From an uncultured Clostridia bacterium (GTDB taxonomy: Bacteria > Bacillota > Clostridia > Oscillospirales > Acutalibacteraceae), in the NCBI GenBank assembly GCA_947623175.1, contig CANQGK010000011.1, positions 1 through 64,000 of the forward strand: a stretch of 64,000 nucleotides of DNA. Direction: 5' to 3'. Positions 54,695-63,980 of this stretch are shown in pieces. The notes under the pieces are model-generated. The model worked only from the letters and a program-made list of their open reading frames with translations, ran no database searches and had not been told where the DNA came from. The translations under genes were made by a program, and so were the position numbers. The stretch's first letter is position 1. Each line of letters starts with the position of its first letter.

Positions 54695-55414
54695 ATGGAC
54701 ATAAGAGAAAAAATCAAGCGAAAGCTTGCGGACGCGCCGAGCGAAGCACCCGTAAGCATAGCCTTTTTGGGCGACAGCGTAACGCACGGTTGTTTTGAGG
54801 TATTCGAAAAGGAAAAACCCGGTTTAATTGACTGTGTTTACGACCAGGAAAACGTCTACGTCAATCGTTTTCGCAAAAAGTTTGAGGCTGTCTTTCCGCA
54901 ATGCCCGCTTACGGTTATAAATGCGGGTATTTCCGGCGGCAGCGCGCAAACGGGAGCCGAACGCGTCGGGCGTGACGTAATAGCCTTTCATCCCGATATT
55001 TGCGTAGTTGCGTTCGGTCTTAACGACGTGCTTTCCGAAAACCTTGACGCATATACAGAGGGGCTTAAATCGATTTTTGAGCAGTTAAAGGCGGCGGATG
55101 TTGTGCCGGTGCTTATGACCGAAAATATGCTTTGCAGTAAAGGCGGCTGTTCTCCGGTAAAGTTTTTCGAGGAGATGACTTATCACTGCGCCGAGCTTCA
55201 AAACAACGGCACCTTTGACCGCTTTATCGAGGCCGCAAAGGAGCTTTGCGAAAAGGAAAAAATCGCCGTCGCGGATTGCTACGCCGATTGGAAAAAATTA
55301 GCGGACATGGGTGTGGATACAACCTATTTGCTTTCAAATTATATCAATCATCCGATAAGAGAAATGCATGAACTCTTCGCTTCGCGTTTAATAGATACAA
55401 TTATTTTTAAATGA
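54695..55414 (+). CDS. SGNH/GDSL hydrolase (probable carbohydrate esterase)
   Basis: The 239-residue protein has block I FLGDSVTHG (Ser28), the Gly block NAGISGG, block III FGLND (Asn), and a C-terminal NHP His; the usual Asp three residues before the His is Asn here (NYINHP). Such enzymes remove acetyl or similar esters from sugars. No signal peptide. It begins six bp after GH78, and another, different SGNH enzyme is at 63169, so the substrate is probably heavily acetylated. Confidence 0.85.
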   Translation: MDIREKIKRKLADAPSEAPVSIAFLGDSVTHGCFEVFEKEKPGLIDCVYDQENVYVNRFRKKFEAVFPQCPLTVINAGISGGSAQTGAERVGRDVIAFHPDICVVAFGLNDVLSENLDAYTEGLKSIFEQLKAADVVPVLMTENMLCSKGGCSPVKFFEEMTYHCAELQNNGTFDRFIEAAKELCEKEKIAVADCYADWKKLADMGVDTTYLLSNYINHPIREMHELFASRLIDTIIFK

Positions 55415-55434
55415 TTTTAAATAAGGGGTAAGAC

Positions 55435-56994
55435 ATGAAAACCAAAAAAGTCATAAATATTATTAATTTTATTCGCGCGGAGGATCCGCGCGTCGAACAG
55501 CAAATGCTTTACGATACCTTTAAAAATCAAATCGAGCTTTGCCGCGAGTATCCGATGCCCTATACCTTTTTAATGCAGTACGACGCCATCGCAAGGCCCG
55601 AGTACGTTAAACTGCTTAAGGACAACGAAGACGATAAAAATATGGAAATCGGCGTTTGGATAGAGCTTGCCAGAGAGCAAATCGAAAAGGTCGGGCTTAC
55701 CTGGAACGGTCTGCCCGATCGGAAGTGGGATTGGCGCGTTAATCCCGGGATGCTCATGGCATATACGCTTCCTCAGCGAAAAATTTTGATCGACGAGTTG
55801 TTCGAACGCTTTAAAGCCGCGTTCGGTTATTATCCCGAGTCGGCGGGTTCATGGCTTTTAGACAGCTATTCTATCCGTTATATGGCAGAAAAGTATAATG
55901 TAAAAGCCTTTTGTATTTGCAAAGAACAGTTCGGAACAGACGGATATACCCTTTGGGGAGGCTACTGTAATCAGGGATATTTTCCGAGTAAGAAAAATAT
56001 GTTCGTTCCGGCGCAGACAATTGAGGAACAGATTCACGTGCCGGTATTCAGAATGCTCGGCGTAGATCCTATCTATCAATATGATTTCGGTATAGATGAG
56101 CATTACAACCCCGCGCCCCTGCAGCACGTGCTTACTTTGGAGCCTTCCTGGCAGTGCGGTCAAAACCCCGATTGGGTGGAGTGGTATTTACATAACAACA
56201 TGGAAGAGGAAGCGATTTCGTTCTCCTACACTCAGGCAGGACAGGAAAATCCGTTTATGTGGCCGGTATTCGGCGAAGCTCTAAAGATGCAAATGGCAAA
56301 AATCTATGACGGAGTAAAGGCAAAACGCTGGGAGGTCTTAACTCTGCGCGATACCGGTAAATGGTTTACCGAGCGTTATCAAATGACGCCGGCGACCTCC
56401 ATGACCGCCCTTACTGATTGGAAAAACGAGGGCAGACAATCGGTTTGGTTTGACAGCAAACGTTATCGTTTAAATCTGTATACACAAAACGACAGCGTTT
56501 GTATTCGCGATATTTTCCTTTTTGACGAAAATCATCCCGAGCGCTATTGGGAGCATCCGGTAGAAGGCGGCAGCGCGATTTACGACGCTTTGCCTATAAT
56601 AGACGGCTACCGCTGGGGCGGAAACGATGTCCATGCCGCCTGGTATTTTACGCGTCCGGAAACCGGCGAAAAGGCGCAGGCGCAAATTTTCAACGTTTTT
56701 TCGGAAAATGAAAACGAGCTTACGGTACAGCTTAAAGTGGACGGCGAGCCTGTTACGTTTAGATGCTTCGAAAACGGCTTCCGTATCGAGTTTTTAAAAA
56801 CGCTTTTCGGTCTCTCGTTCCGCTATTTTTCACTTGCCGATACCGAAATTACCGCCGTCGATCGGCAAAGCGTCATCTATCGCCACGACCATGCCGAATA
56901 CGGTATGCGGGCGACGGGAGGATATTTTGCGGAAAACAACGGCTTTGATTTGATCGCAAACGAAAAAACGGTGGAAATTGCCTTTTTCAGCTGA
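55435..56994 (+). CDS. DUF3863-like protein, possible sugar-active barrel enzyme
   Basis: The 519-residue protein resembles uncharacterised proteins I remember as DUF3863/DUF3864, common in Bacteroides and Clostridia polysaccharide loci. Features are FLMQYDAIARPEYVKLL, EIGVWIELAREQIEKVGLTW, FGYYPESAGSWLLDSYSIRY and GTDGYTLWGGYCNQGYFPSK, then VFRMLGVDPIYQYDFG and YTQAGQENPFMWPVFGEA. The first ~330 residues look like a deacetylase or GH57/GH38-type distorted barrel, followed by a beta domain. No signal peptide. Function is unproven; position among GH78, SGNH and GH38 suggests oligosaccharide processing in the cytoplasm. Confidence 0.6.
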   Translation: MKTKKVINIINFIRAEDPRVEQQMLYDTFKNQIELCREYPMPYTFLMQYDAIARPEYVKLLKDNEDDKNMEIGVWIELAREQIEKVGLTWNGLPDRKWDWRVNPGMLMAYTLPQRKILIDELFERFKAAFGYYPESAGSWLLDSYSIRYMAEKYNVKAFCICKEQFGTDGYTLWGGYCNQGYFPSKKNMFVPAQTIEEQIHVPVFRMLGVDPIYQYDFGIDEHYNPAPLQHVLTLEPSWQCGQNPDWVEWYLHNNMEEEAISFSYTQAGQENPFMWPVFGEALKMQMAKIYDGVKAKRWEVLTLRDTGKWFTERYQMTPATSMTALTDWKNEGRQSVWFDSKRYRLNLYTQNDSVCIRDIFLFDENHPERYWEHPVEGGSAIYDALPIIDGYRWGGNDVHAAWYFTRPETGEKAQAQIFNVFSENENELTVQLKVDGEPVTFRCFENGFRIEFLKTLFGLSFRYFSLADTEITAVDRQSVIYRHDHAEYGMRATGGYFAENNGFDLIANEKTVEIAFFS

Positions 56995-57052
56995 TTTACC
57001 GTATAAGACCGAAAGTCTGCCGATTACTCCTTAAAATTTTAAAAACCGTAAT

Positions 57053-57085
57053 AAAAAATGTGCCCTTTAGAGTTTAAAGGGCACA
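57053..57085 (-). terminator. Terminator of the AraC-type gene
   Basis: TGTGCCCTTTA and TAAAGGGCACA pair around a short loop. Read on the minus strand, six T follow (A's at 57053-57058). It may also stop plus-strand transcripts from the 55435 gene less efficiently. Confidence 0.8.
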
Positions 57086-57096
57086 GACCGATATAT

Positions 57097-57960
57097 TTAT
57101 ATATTTTCCGAAAGGCTTTTTCCGGCTTTGATTCGCTTGCGCAGTTCGGATGACGAACAATGGTATTTCGCCTTAAATTCATGCTGAAAATGCGCCATGG
57201 AATCGAACCCGCTCGAAAAGCAAATGTCGGTTATGGAGGCGTTTGAGCTGAAAATAAGATTTCTGGCGTATTGCAGCTTCAGATTATTAAGATATCGGTT
57301 GAATTTTTTACCGGTAAATTTATGAAATAATTCGCTGAAATAATTATCGCTGAAGCCGGACGCCGCCGCGACGGTATGCAGGCTCGGGTTATCCCTGAAA
57401 TTGCAATGCATGTACATGAGTGCTCGCCTTATCGGTTCGGGCATGTCCTCCGAACCGGTATTTTTATTGGCGTCGCTGTTATAAACGATTTCCGTGAAAA
57501 TGCAATGCATGAGGCTTTGAATGTAGGTAGTTTTGTGCTGATTATCGCTGTGAAATTCTTCGTACAGGCGTTCGACTATAACCTTTAAGTATTCGAAATT
57601 TTTCTTTGAGAGAATTATTTCCACTCCGTGATTTATTTCCATAAAGTAACTCAGATATTCCGAGGGTATTAAGGATTCACGGAAAGAAATATTATACAAC
57701 TCGACGGGTTCCAAAACCTCTATTTCATGAAAATCCGCGGGGGAGAGGAAATAGAGGTTGCCCGGCCCCATAACGCATGCGACGCCGTTAATGCGGTGGA
57801 TCATTTTGCCTTTGATAATCATTTCGATTTCGCAATAATCATGCCAATGAAGCTGTGGATGACCGTTTTCGTACACCTTTTCAATACTTAAATTAAGGTC
57901 CGAAAAGATATAATTTTTATACGTGAAGCGCTGAGGCGCCGACCAATTTGAGCGTTTCAT
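57097..57960 (-). CDS. AraC-family transcriptional regulator
   Basis: The 287-residue protein has an N-terminal cupin-type sensor domain (HPQLHWHDYCEIEMIIKGKM, about 35-55) and a C-terminal double helix-turn-helix. The first HTH is SLHTVAAASGFSDNYFSELF; the second, with the AraC signature, includes ITDICFSSGFDSMAHFQHEF. Such proteins sense a sugar and activate nearby genes. It is the only gene on this strand inside the locus and is divergent from 58066. The ATG at 57960 follows GGGGGA; the GTG just upstream is too close. It is the likely local activator of the glycan genes. Confidence 0.93.
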   Translation of the reverse strand: MKRSNWSAPQRFTYKNYIFSDLNLSIEKVYENGHPQLHWHDYCEIEMIIKGKMIHRINGVACVMGPGNLYFLSPADFHEIEVLEPVELYNISFRESLIPSEYLSYFMEINHGVEIILSKKNFEYLKVIVERLYEEFHSDNQHKTTYIQSLMHCIFTEIVYNSDANKNTGSEDMPEPIRRALMYMHCNFRDNPSLHTVAAASGFSDNYFSELFHKFTGKKFNRYLNNLKLQYARNLIFSSNASITDICFSSGFDSMAHFQHEFKAKYHCSSSELRKRIKAGKSLSENI

Positions 57961-58006
57961 CACGATCCCCCTTTTATGAATATAAGTTATTTAAGAGAAT
58001 TTTTAA

Positions 58007-58048
58007 GTTCTTCTATATTATATTAGAACAAAAATAATATTTTGTCAA
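58007..58048 (-). promoter_or_regulatory. AraC-gene promoter with overlapping inverted repeat
   Basis: On the minus strand TTGACA (58043-58048) and TAATAT (58020-58025) are 17 bp apart. GTTCT (58007-58011) and AGAAC (58025-58029) form an inverted repeat across the -10 box, a candidate operator between the two divergent genes. No clear plus-strand promoter is visible. Confidence 0.6.
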
Positions 58049-58065
58049 TTATCCGGAGGCAAAAA

Positions 58066-58644
58066 ATGCTTAAAGACAAATTGAAATTTTTATATGACGA
58101 GAAACGGCTTCGTATAGGCGTACTCGGACTCGGACGCGACGGTTGGCAGCTTGCCTGCCGCATGGCTATGTTCGATTTTCCGAGCCTTGGGTATACGCTT
58201 CGTCCCGAAATTGCCGAAACGACTAATAACGGTGTAAATTATTTACATGACGCTACGGTGATCGACGATCCCGGTACGGTACGCTCAAAATTGGTTTTCA
58301 AAGGATTGCTTAACGGTACTACAGATTTATTTTCCGCGATACACCGGGATATTGTTTTTGTATGCGTTTCGGATTTGGCGGACGAATACCGCAAGGATTA
58401 CAAAACCGCATTGAAGCTTTATACGGAAGCGATAGGCGCGGCGCTTCGCCGCTATGCGGTTTTGGTATTTTTAACGAATGACGACGATACCTTTGACAAA
58501 GAAGCCGTTATCGCCGAGCTTTGCAGGCTTTCGGGGTTGGACGGCGGCAAAGATTTTTTCGTGGGAGAAATTTCGGAGTCTCGTGCACACGCGGAAGATG
58601 CCGCGGCGCTTTTGCGGGATATTATCGAGGGAGTTAACATATGA
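58066..58644 (+). CDS. Rossmann-fold protein, like the N-terminal half of UDP-sugar dehydrogenases
   Basis: The 192-residue protein starts with a nucleotide-binding strand-loop-helix IGVLGLGRDGWQLA (GxGxxG, about 17-30). It continues with the pattern of UDP-glucose/UDP-mannose dehydrogenase N-domains: NNGVNYL, then NGTTDLFSAIHRDIVFVCVS, then AVLVFLTNDDD and DFFVGEISESR. The middle and C-terminal domains and the catalytic Cys are missing (192 against about 430 residues), with no remnant downstream, so it is a shortened or specialised form rather than a broken gene. GGAGG precedes the ATG at 58066. It overlaps the next hydrolase gene by four bases. Confidence 0.6.
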   Translation: MLKDKLKFLYDEKRLRIGVLGLGRDGWQLACRMAMFDFPSLGYTLRPEIAETTNNGVNYLHDATVIDDPGTVRSKLVFKGLLNGTTDLFSAIHRDIVFVCVSDLADEYRKDYKTALKLYTEAIGAALRRYAVLVFLTNDDDTFDKEAVIAELCRLSGLDGGKDFFVGEISESRAHAEDAAALLRDIIEGVNI

Positions 58645-60632
58645 GCAATACCGTTTACAGAAAAAAAGGCTTTGTCCGCGGAATAGGCGAGGGAAAATGG
58701 CATGATAAGGAAAATTGGAATTTTTCCGAACATACCCTAAGACAGGATGATTATAATTACAACGAGCTTTCCGTACAAAGCGTACGCAGTTGGGGCTGGT
58801 TTCCGGACGACGAGTCGCTTCAATCGCACTTTGAGCATTTCGGTACAACCGTAATCGGTACGGTGAATATGGCGCAGACCAACGCCGCCGCAATGCCCGA
58901 CGGTACCCCCTGCGTCGAAAACTTTTTTAAGCAAAACCTCGCAGAAGAGACAATAGAAAAGCTCGATTATCTGACCGAATTTAAAAAGCTTGACGGGCTC
59001 GAATGTATACTTATGGGCAACGAGCAAAGTTATCTTGCGCAAATGTCGAACGGAGATTATGCGCTTGCCGGTTTTGATGCGGACGCGCTGCAGGCGTTTC
59101 ATAAAAAGTGGCTGCCCGAGCGCTTCGGCAATATCGAAAAATTCAATCGCTTATGCAACACCTCGTATGAACGGTTTGATGACGTCGATCCTATCGCTAA
59201 TTCATACGTTAAGCTTGAGTTCTGGTTCTTTTTGCGAAACGGTTTTGAAAGCGTTTTCGAAAAAACGGTAAAAGCGCTTAAGGCAAAAAATCCGCGTCTT
59301 CGTTTCGGATACGCCAAATTTATGGGGCGGAGAAATCCGACGGCGGACGACGCGTATCTGCGGTTTATGGATTACGGATGTCAAAATCTTTATTGGCAAT
59401 GGTATCGCGATTCGCTTCGCTATTCCGTAAGGCTCGACGAGCTTATCGGCAGTCGATACGGGCGACCCTGCTTTTTAACCGAATACGGTATGCAAAATAT
59501 GTTTCATTTATATGGTCAGCATGAAGCGGCGAGAAGATTTCGCCAAAATATGCCGGCGATGTATATGCGTCCTCAGATACAGGGGGTTGAATTATTCGCC
59601 TATTCCGGTCAGTTTGAAGCTCATAATCTTAATGACCCGGAATGGTCATGGGGGATTACTTGGCCGTCGAGAAACAAAAAAACTTCATATTACGCGATAA
59701 AAGAGCTTTATAATAATTTTAAAATGCTTGACGGTATTTTCGCGGGAGATATGCATAATGCGCCCCTTGCGGCAATCACCAATCAGCTGATTGACGAATT
59801 GCAAACGGCGGTTTGCACTACCGACAAGCTGTGCAGGGCACTTTATGCAAACGGTGTAAACGTCCGCTTTTTGCCTACCGATACCGCCGAAAGCTTTATA
59901 GACTGCGACATAGACCGCTTAATTCTTGCCGATTATGATTTGATGCAGTCGCCCGACGGATCCGACGACGTCGGAAAAGGGCTTTGCGATTATCTTGCAC
60001 GCTCAAAAAATCACCGGATGCTTATAACGGGCGACAAATTGCCGAAAGGCCATTACGGATACAAGAGCGATATTATTGTCGACTTTCCGCAGGAGCTTGA
60101 CGCGCGTTTTGACGGGCGAGTGGAATTTTGTCCCGTAAATCCGCTTAATCCGATCGACGTCTGGGAAAAGGCGGCGCCTTTTATTCACGGCGATTTTGCA
60201 GAGGGTAATACAAAGGTCTGCGAAGAAACAACGGACGAAACCTATATCCGTATTCTCGATACCGTCGGATTTAGCGGAAATTTCCATTGGGATAAAGAGG
60301 AAAAACCGCTCGAACGCAACAGACAGTGGGATGTTCAGCAATCGATAGTATTTGCCAATTCCCATGCATATCTTTTTGTTATCAACACTTCTGAGAAAGT
60401 AATTGATACGCTTTATGTGACCTTCGGTATAAATAATAACGTATCGGAAGATTGGTTTCCCGCGGTAATATGCTCCGGCAGTGATATTTCGGTGTATGAT
60501 AAGGAAAAAGCGGATATACCTACTTGGATTTCGGAAGAAAAAATTAAAATACCGATTCGTACGCTGGTTATTAACAGCCTGGATACTTATGCGGTAATAG
60601 ATCTCGGCAAGTTTATTATTAAGAAAAATTAA
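58641..60632 (+). CDS. Cytoplasmic TIM-barrel glycoside hydrolase, paralogue of the lipoprotein at 48029
   Basis: The 663-residue protein has no signal peptide. The barrel shows ILMGNEQSY with probable acid/base Glu128 and RPCFLTEYGM with probable nucleophile Glu281. Shared blocks with the 48029 product include FMDYGCQNLY, the PSMKR/PSRNK-like strand before YYAIK/YYAVK, and QSPDGSDDVGKG/QNPDGSNDVGTA. A GH42-like middle domain and C-terminal beta domain follow. It is coupled to 58066 through ATGA. It probably acts on the imported shorter product of the same linkage that the surface enzyme attacks. Confidence 0.75.
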   Translation: MSNTVYRKKGFVRGIGEGKWHDKENWNFSEHTLRQDDYNYNELSVQSVRSWGWFPDDESLQSHFEHFGTTVIGTVNMAQTNAAAMPDGTPCVENFFKQNLAEETIEKLDYLTEFKKLDGLECILMGNEQSYLAQMSNGDYALAGFDADALQAFHKKWLPERFGNIEKFNRLCNTSYERFDDVDPIANSYVKLEFWFFLRNGFESVFEKTVKALKAKNPRLRFGYAKFMGRRNPTADDAYLRFMDYGCQNLYWQWYRDSLRYSVRLDELIGSRYGRPCFLTEYGMQNMFHLYGQHEAARRFRQNMPAMYMRPQIQGVELFAYSGQFEAHNLNDPEWSWGITWPSRNKKTSYYAIKELYNNFKMLDGIFAGDMHNAPLAAITNQLIDELQTAVCTTDKLCRALYANGVNVRFLPTDTAESFIDCDIDRLILADYDLMQSPDGSDDVGKGLCDYLARSKNHRMLITGDKLPKGHYGYKSDIIVDFPQELDARFDGRVEFCPVNPLNPIDVWEKAAPFIHGDFAEGNTKVCEETTDETYIRILDTVGFSGNFHWDKEEKPLERNRQWDVQQSIVFANSHAYLFVINTSEKVIDTLYVTFGINNNVSEDWFPAVICSGSDISVYDKEKADIPTWISEEKIKIPIRTLVINSLDTYAVIDLGKFIIKKN

Positions 60633-60668
60633 AATGCGATTTTTAGATTATCCCGGAGGTTATTATTA

Positions 60669-63167
60669 ATGAAATCAAAAACCAAGATTCATCTTATCGG
60701 CAACGCTCATTTGGATCCCGTTTGGCTTTGGCGCTGGAGCGAGGGCTTTGCGGAGACTATTCAAACCTTTCGCGCTGCCGTGGAGATTTTGGAGGAAACC
60801 GACGACGCGATTTTTACATGCTCGTCCGCCTGTTATTACGAATGGGTGGAAGAAAACGATCCCGAGACCTTTGAAAAGGTCAAAAAATTTGTCAAAGAGG
60901 GGAGATTTGTTCCCGTAAACGGGTGGTTTATTCAACCCGATTGCAATATACCCGACGCGGAGAGCTTTGCGCGTCAGGCGTTATACAGCCAGCGTTATTA
61001 TGCCGAAAAATTCGGTATAACCTGCAAAACGGGCTACAACGTTGATTCGTTCGGCCATAACGGAATGCTGCCTCAGCTGTTGAAGCTCGGAGGCATGGAT
61101 AACTACGTTATGATGCGCCCCAATTTTTCCGAAAATCCGAAAATACCGAAGGGCGCCTTTATATGGAAATCTCCGGACGGCTCCGAGGTTTTGGCTTACC
61201 GCCTTCTCGGCGAGTATACCGCCAGCGGAAGCGAGCGTTTGGACGCCGCCGTTAAAGCCGCTTCGGAAAATATCGAAAACGCATCTTCAATGCTGTTTTA
61301 CGGAGTCGGCAATCACGGCGGCGGCATTACCAGATTTGATTTAAACTATTTAAGGGAGTATATGAATCGCCCCGATTCCCCCGAATGTGTTTTTTCATCA
61401 CCCGACGCTTTTTTTGAAGAAATCGCCGCCGAAAAGGGAAAATTGCCCGTTTGGAGCAGTGATATGCAGCATCATGCCAGCGGATGCTATGCGGTCAACG
61501 GCAGTATTAAACGCATAAACCGACAGTGCGAAAACATCGCCGCGGCTTGCGAAAAATGGGATACTGCAGCCGAATATCTCTTTAAATTGCCGGCGCATAC
61601 GAAGCAGTTCGAAGAGATCTGGAAAAAAATCATGTTTAATCAATTCCACGATATTTTGGCAGGTTGTTGTATAAAAGAGGCGTATGACGATCAATTTGCT
61701 TTAGGCGCCGCCGCTGTTTCGGACGCCTTGACGCTGCAGACAAAAATATTGTGCAGGATTGCAGCGAATATAGATACCTATCGCGAAAATGTGAATTTGC
61801 CGAGCGACTCAAAGGATGGCGTGCCGCTGAGGCATCAAAGTATTCCTGCCGGTCAGCCGCGCCCGATTGTGGTTTTTAATTCGCTTTGTTTCCCCGTTAC
61901 AAAAACCGTAACAGTACATGACATGGCGGAAAAAATAACCGACGACGCCGGAAGTGAAATTCCCTTTGAGCTTGTCAGAAGCAGTGAAATATGCAATCAA
62001 CACGCCGCGACGCTCTTCGAGGCGGAATTGCCCGCCTTCGGTTACCGTACTTATTGGGTTACACAAGCGGATAATACGCAAATTTCTATGCCGACTTATT
62101 CCTGTCGGTGTTTTTCGCTCGAAAATAACCGACTTAAAATTGATTTTGACAGCGAAACCGGCGCAATTACCTCGTTTTTTGACAAAGAAAGCGGTTCGCG
62201 CCTTATCGCCCCCGACGGCATACTTCCGATTGTGGTTGACGACCATGAGACCGATACATGGGCGCACAATGTTTTTAAATTTGATAAAGTCTTAGGGAAT
62301 ATGAAATGCGTATTTATCGAAAAAACCGCCGAAGGCGAGGTTGAAGAACGAATATTTGCCAAATACCGTTGGAAGGACTCTTATATTACGCAGGAATTTT
62401 CACTTTCGGCAAACAGTAATTGCTTAAATGTTAAGTGCAAGACGCTTTGGAAAGAACCGAGGACGATTTTAAAATTAAATATTCCGCTTGCAAACGGTGC
62501 AAGCAATAACTTTGCCGGTATGTCGGCGGGGGAAATTATTCGCCCTTGCAATGGGGAGGAAGAACCGTTCTGCGGATATGCGGGAGCTTCTTTTACGGGA
62601 AACGACGGAAAAAACAGCGGAATCGTATTTATTTCCGATTCTCACGGCGGCTATAGCTGTGAAAGGGATAATTTCCGTCCTACGCTGTTGCGAAATGCGA
62701 TTTTTGCCGATCATTATTCGGATCATCCTTTCAGCGAGGAATATTACGATTACACCGACGAGGGGGTGAGCCGTTTTATCTACTCGCTTTGCCCAATGCC
62801 CGAAAAGCGCTGCGAAACAGTTGAGAAGGTAATGCTTTTAAACAATCCGCCTATAGTGGTCGAAGAAGGTTATCATAAGGGCGCCCTCCCGCGGGAAAAA
62901 AGCTTTGCGTCAAGCGATAACGGTTCGGTTTTATTAACGGTGCTTAAACGTCCCGAGAATAAATCCGACGGCTATATTATCCGACTTTGCGAATTGTCGG
63001 GAGAAAAAAGCAAGGCAAAAATATCCGTATCCGTTTGCGATTTTGAAGCCGAGATAACTCTCGAGCCTTATCAAATCCTTAATCTGCATATTTATAAAAA
63101 CGGTACTTATGAAGTTGTGAATTTTATTGAGGAACCGCTTAACCGAAATTACGAAAGGATAAATTAA
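60669..63167 (+). CDS. Alpha-mannosidase-type glycoside hydrolase, GH38
   Basis: The 832-residue protein is a GH38 enzyme. The zinc and active-site motif NAHLDPVWLWRW is at 12-23, with the nucleophile in TGYNVDSFGHNGMLPQLLKL (Asp126). SSDMQHHASGCYAVNG is at about 258-273 and the central helical domain with FNQFHDILAGCCIKEAYDDQ follows. The C-terminal half is beta-rich. No signal peptide, so it acts in the cytoplasm, cutting alpha-mannosidic or related links. CCGGAGG precedes the ATG. One base separates it from the last SGNH gene. Confidence 0.93.
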   Translation: MKSKTKIHLIGNAHLDPVWLWRWSEGFAETIQTFRAAVEILEETDDAIFTCSSACYYEWVEENDPETFEKVKKFVKEGRFVPVNGWFIQPDCNIPDAESFARQALYSQRYYAEKFGITCKTGYNVDSFGHNGMLPQLLKLGGMDNYVMMRPNFSENPKIPKGAFIWKSPDGSEVLAYRLLGEYTASGSERLDAAVKAASENIENASSMLFYGVGNHGGGITRFDLNYLREYMNRPDSPECVFSSPDAFFEEIAAEKGKLPVWSSDMQHHASGCYAVNGSIKRINRQCENIAAACEKWDTAAEYLFKLPAHTKQFEEIWKKIMFNQFHDILAGCCIKEAYDDQFALGAAAVSDALTLQTKILCRIAANIDTYRENVNLPSDSKDGVPLRHQSIPAGQPRPIVVFNSLCFPVTKTVTVHDMAEKITDDAGSEIPFELVRSSEICNQHAATLFEAELPAFGYRTYWVTQADNTQISMPTYSCRCFSLENNRLKIDFDSETGAITSFFDKESGSRLIAPDGILPIVVDDHETDTWAHNVFKFDKVLGNMKCVFIEKTAEGEVEERIFAKYRWKDSYITQEFSLSANSNCLNVKCKTLWKEPRTILKLNIPLANGASNNFAGMSAGEIIRPCNGEEEPFCGYAGASFTGNDGKNSGIVFISDSHGGYSCERDNFRPTLLRNAIFADHYSDHPFSEEYYDYTDEGVSRFIYSLCPMPEKRCETVEKVMLLNNPPIVVEEGYHKGALPREKSFASSDNGSVLLTVLKRPENKSDGYIIRLCELSGEKSKAKISVSVCDFEAEITLEPYQILNLHIYKNGTYEVVNFIEEPLNRNYERIN

Positions 63168-63168
63168 A

Positions 63169-63831
63169 ATGGTATTAAAAAATAAAAAAATAAATTTCAT
63201 CGGAGACAGTATTACCGAAGGGTGCGGAACGAGCGGACCCGACAAAAATTTTTGCAGCATTATCGAACGCGAATACGGAGCCGTTTGCCGCAATTACGGC
63301 ATATCCGGCACGAGAATTTCAAAGCAAAGTCCTCCGTATGAGGAGGAAAACGAACGCGATTTTTGTTCCAGGGTGAACGATATGGATCCAGATGCGGATA
63401 TTGTCGTGGTTTTCGGCGGAACAAATGATTTCGGACACGGAAGCGCATTGATAGGCAATATGTCCGACCGCACGCCATATACCTTTTACGGAGCACTGCA
63501 TACGCTTTACAGATCATTAATCGAAAGATACAGCGAAGCCGATATTGTAATATTGACGCCGCTTCACAGGGGCGATTGCGAGGATTGCCGACGCGGACAG
63601 GGTATTAATAAAATTACCGATACCGGAACTCTTAAAGAATACGTCGAGGCGATCCGCCAAACGGCGGAGTATTATTCGCTTCCCGTGTTCGATTTGTATG
63701 CCGCGGGAGGCTTACAGCCCAACGTTCCCATAATACGCGAACGCTACATGCCCGATTCCGTCCACCCCAACGACGCCGGACACGCCCTATTGGCAAAAAA
63801 AATAGCGACCTATTTGGAAAATACGTTATAA
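63169..63831 (+). CDS. SGNH hydrolase (probable carbohydrate esterase)
   Basis: The 220-residue protein has the complete SGNH set: FIGDSITEG (Ser14), NYGISGT (Gly), FGGTNDFG (Asn) and DSVHPND (Asp/His pair). There is no signal peptide. It follows GH38 after one base and is a different subtype from the SGNH enzyme at 54695. It probably removes acetyl groups from imported oligosaccharides. Confidence 0.9.
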   Translation: MVLKNKKINFIGDSITEGCGTSGPDKNFCSIIEREYGAVCRNYGISGTRISKQSPPYEEENERDFCSRVNDMDPDADIVVVFGGTNDFGHGSALIGNMSDRTPYTFYGALHTLYRSLIERYSEADIVILTPLHRGDCEDCRRGQGINKITDTGTLKEYVEAIRQTAEYYSLPVFDLYAAGGLQPNVPIIRERYMPDSVHPNDAGHALLAKKIATYLENTL

Positions 63832-63956
63832 TGGCTATTAGTTTTCTCGAGATCGCTTCTTAATCGCTCGATAATTCGTAAATTCGGGCAGCCTTTCGTC
63901 TTTTAAAGGCATAAAAACCAAAGAAAAATCATACAATTAACCGGTGAGTAAGTGCA

Positions 63957-63968
63957 TAAAGCGCTTTA
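63957..63968. promoter_or_regulatory. LacI/CcpA-like palindrome
   Basis: TAAAGCGCTTTA is a perfect 12-bp palindrome with the central CG-rich core of LacI-family operators. It lies directly before the ribosome site of the next gene, where a bound repressor would block expression. Confidence 0.5.
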
Positions 63969-63980
63969 AGGGGGGATTGT

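Noticed and set aside
58066-58644. Full UDP-glucose dehydrogenase broken by a frameshift
   Set aside because: No C-terminal domain is found in any frame downstream; the next gene begins in the overlap with a clear hydrolase.
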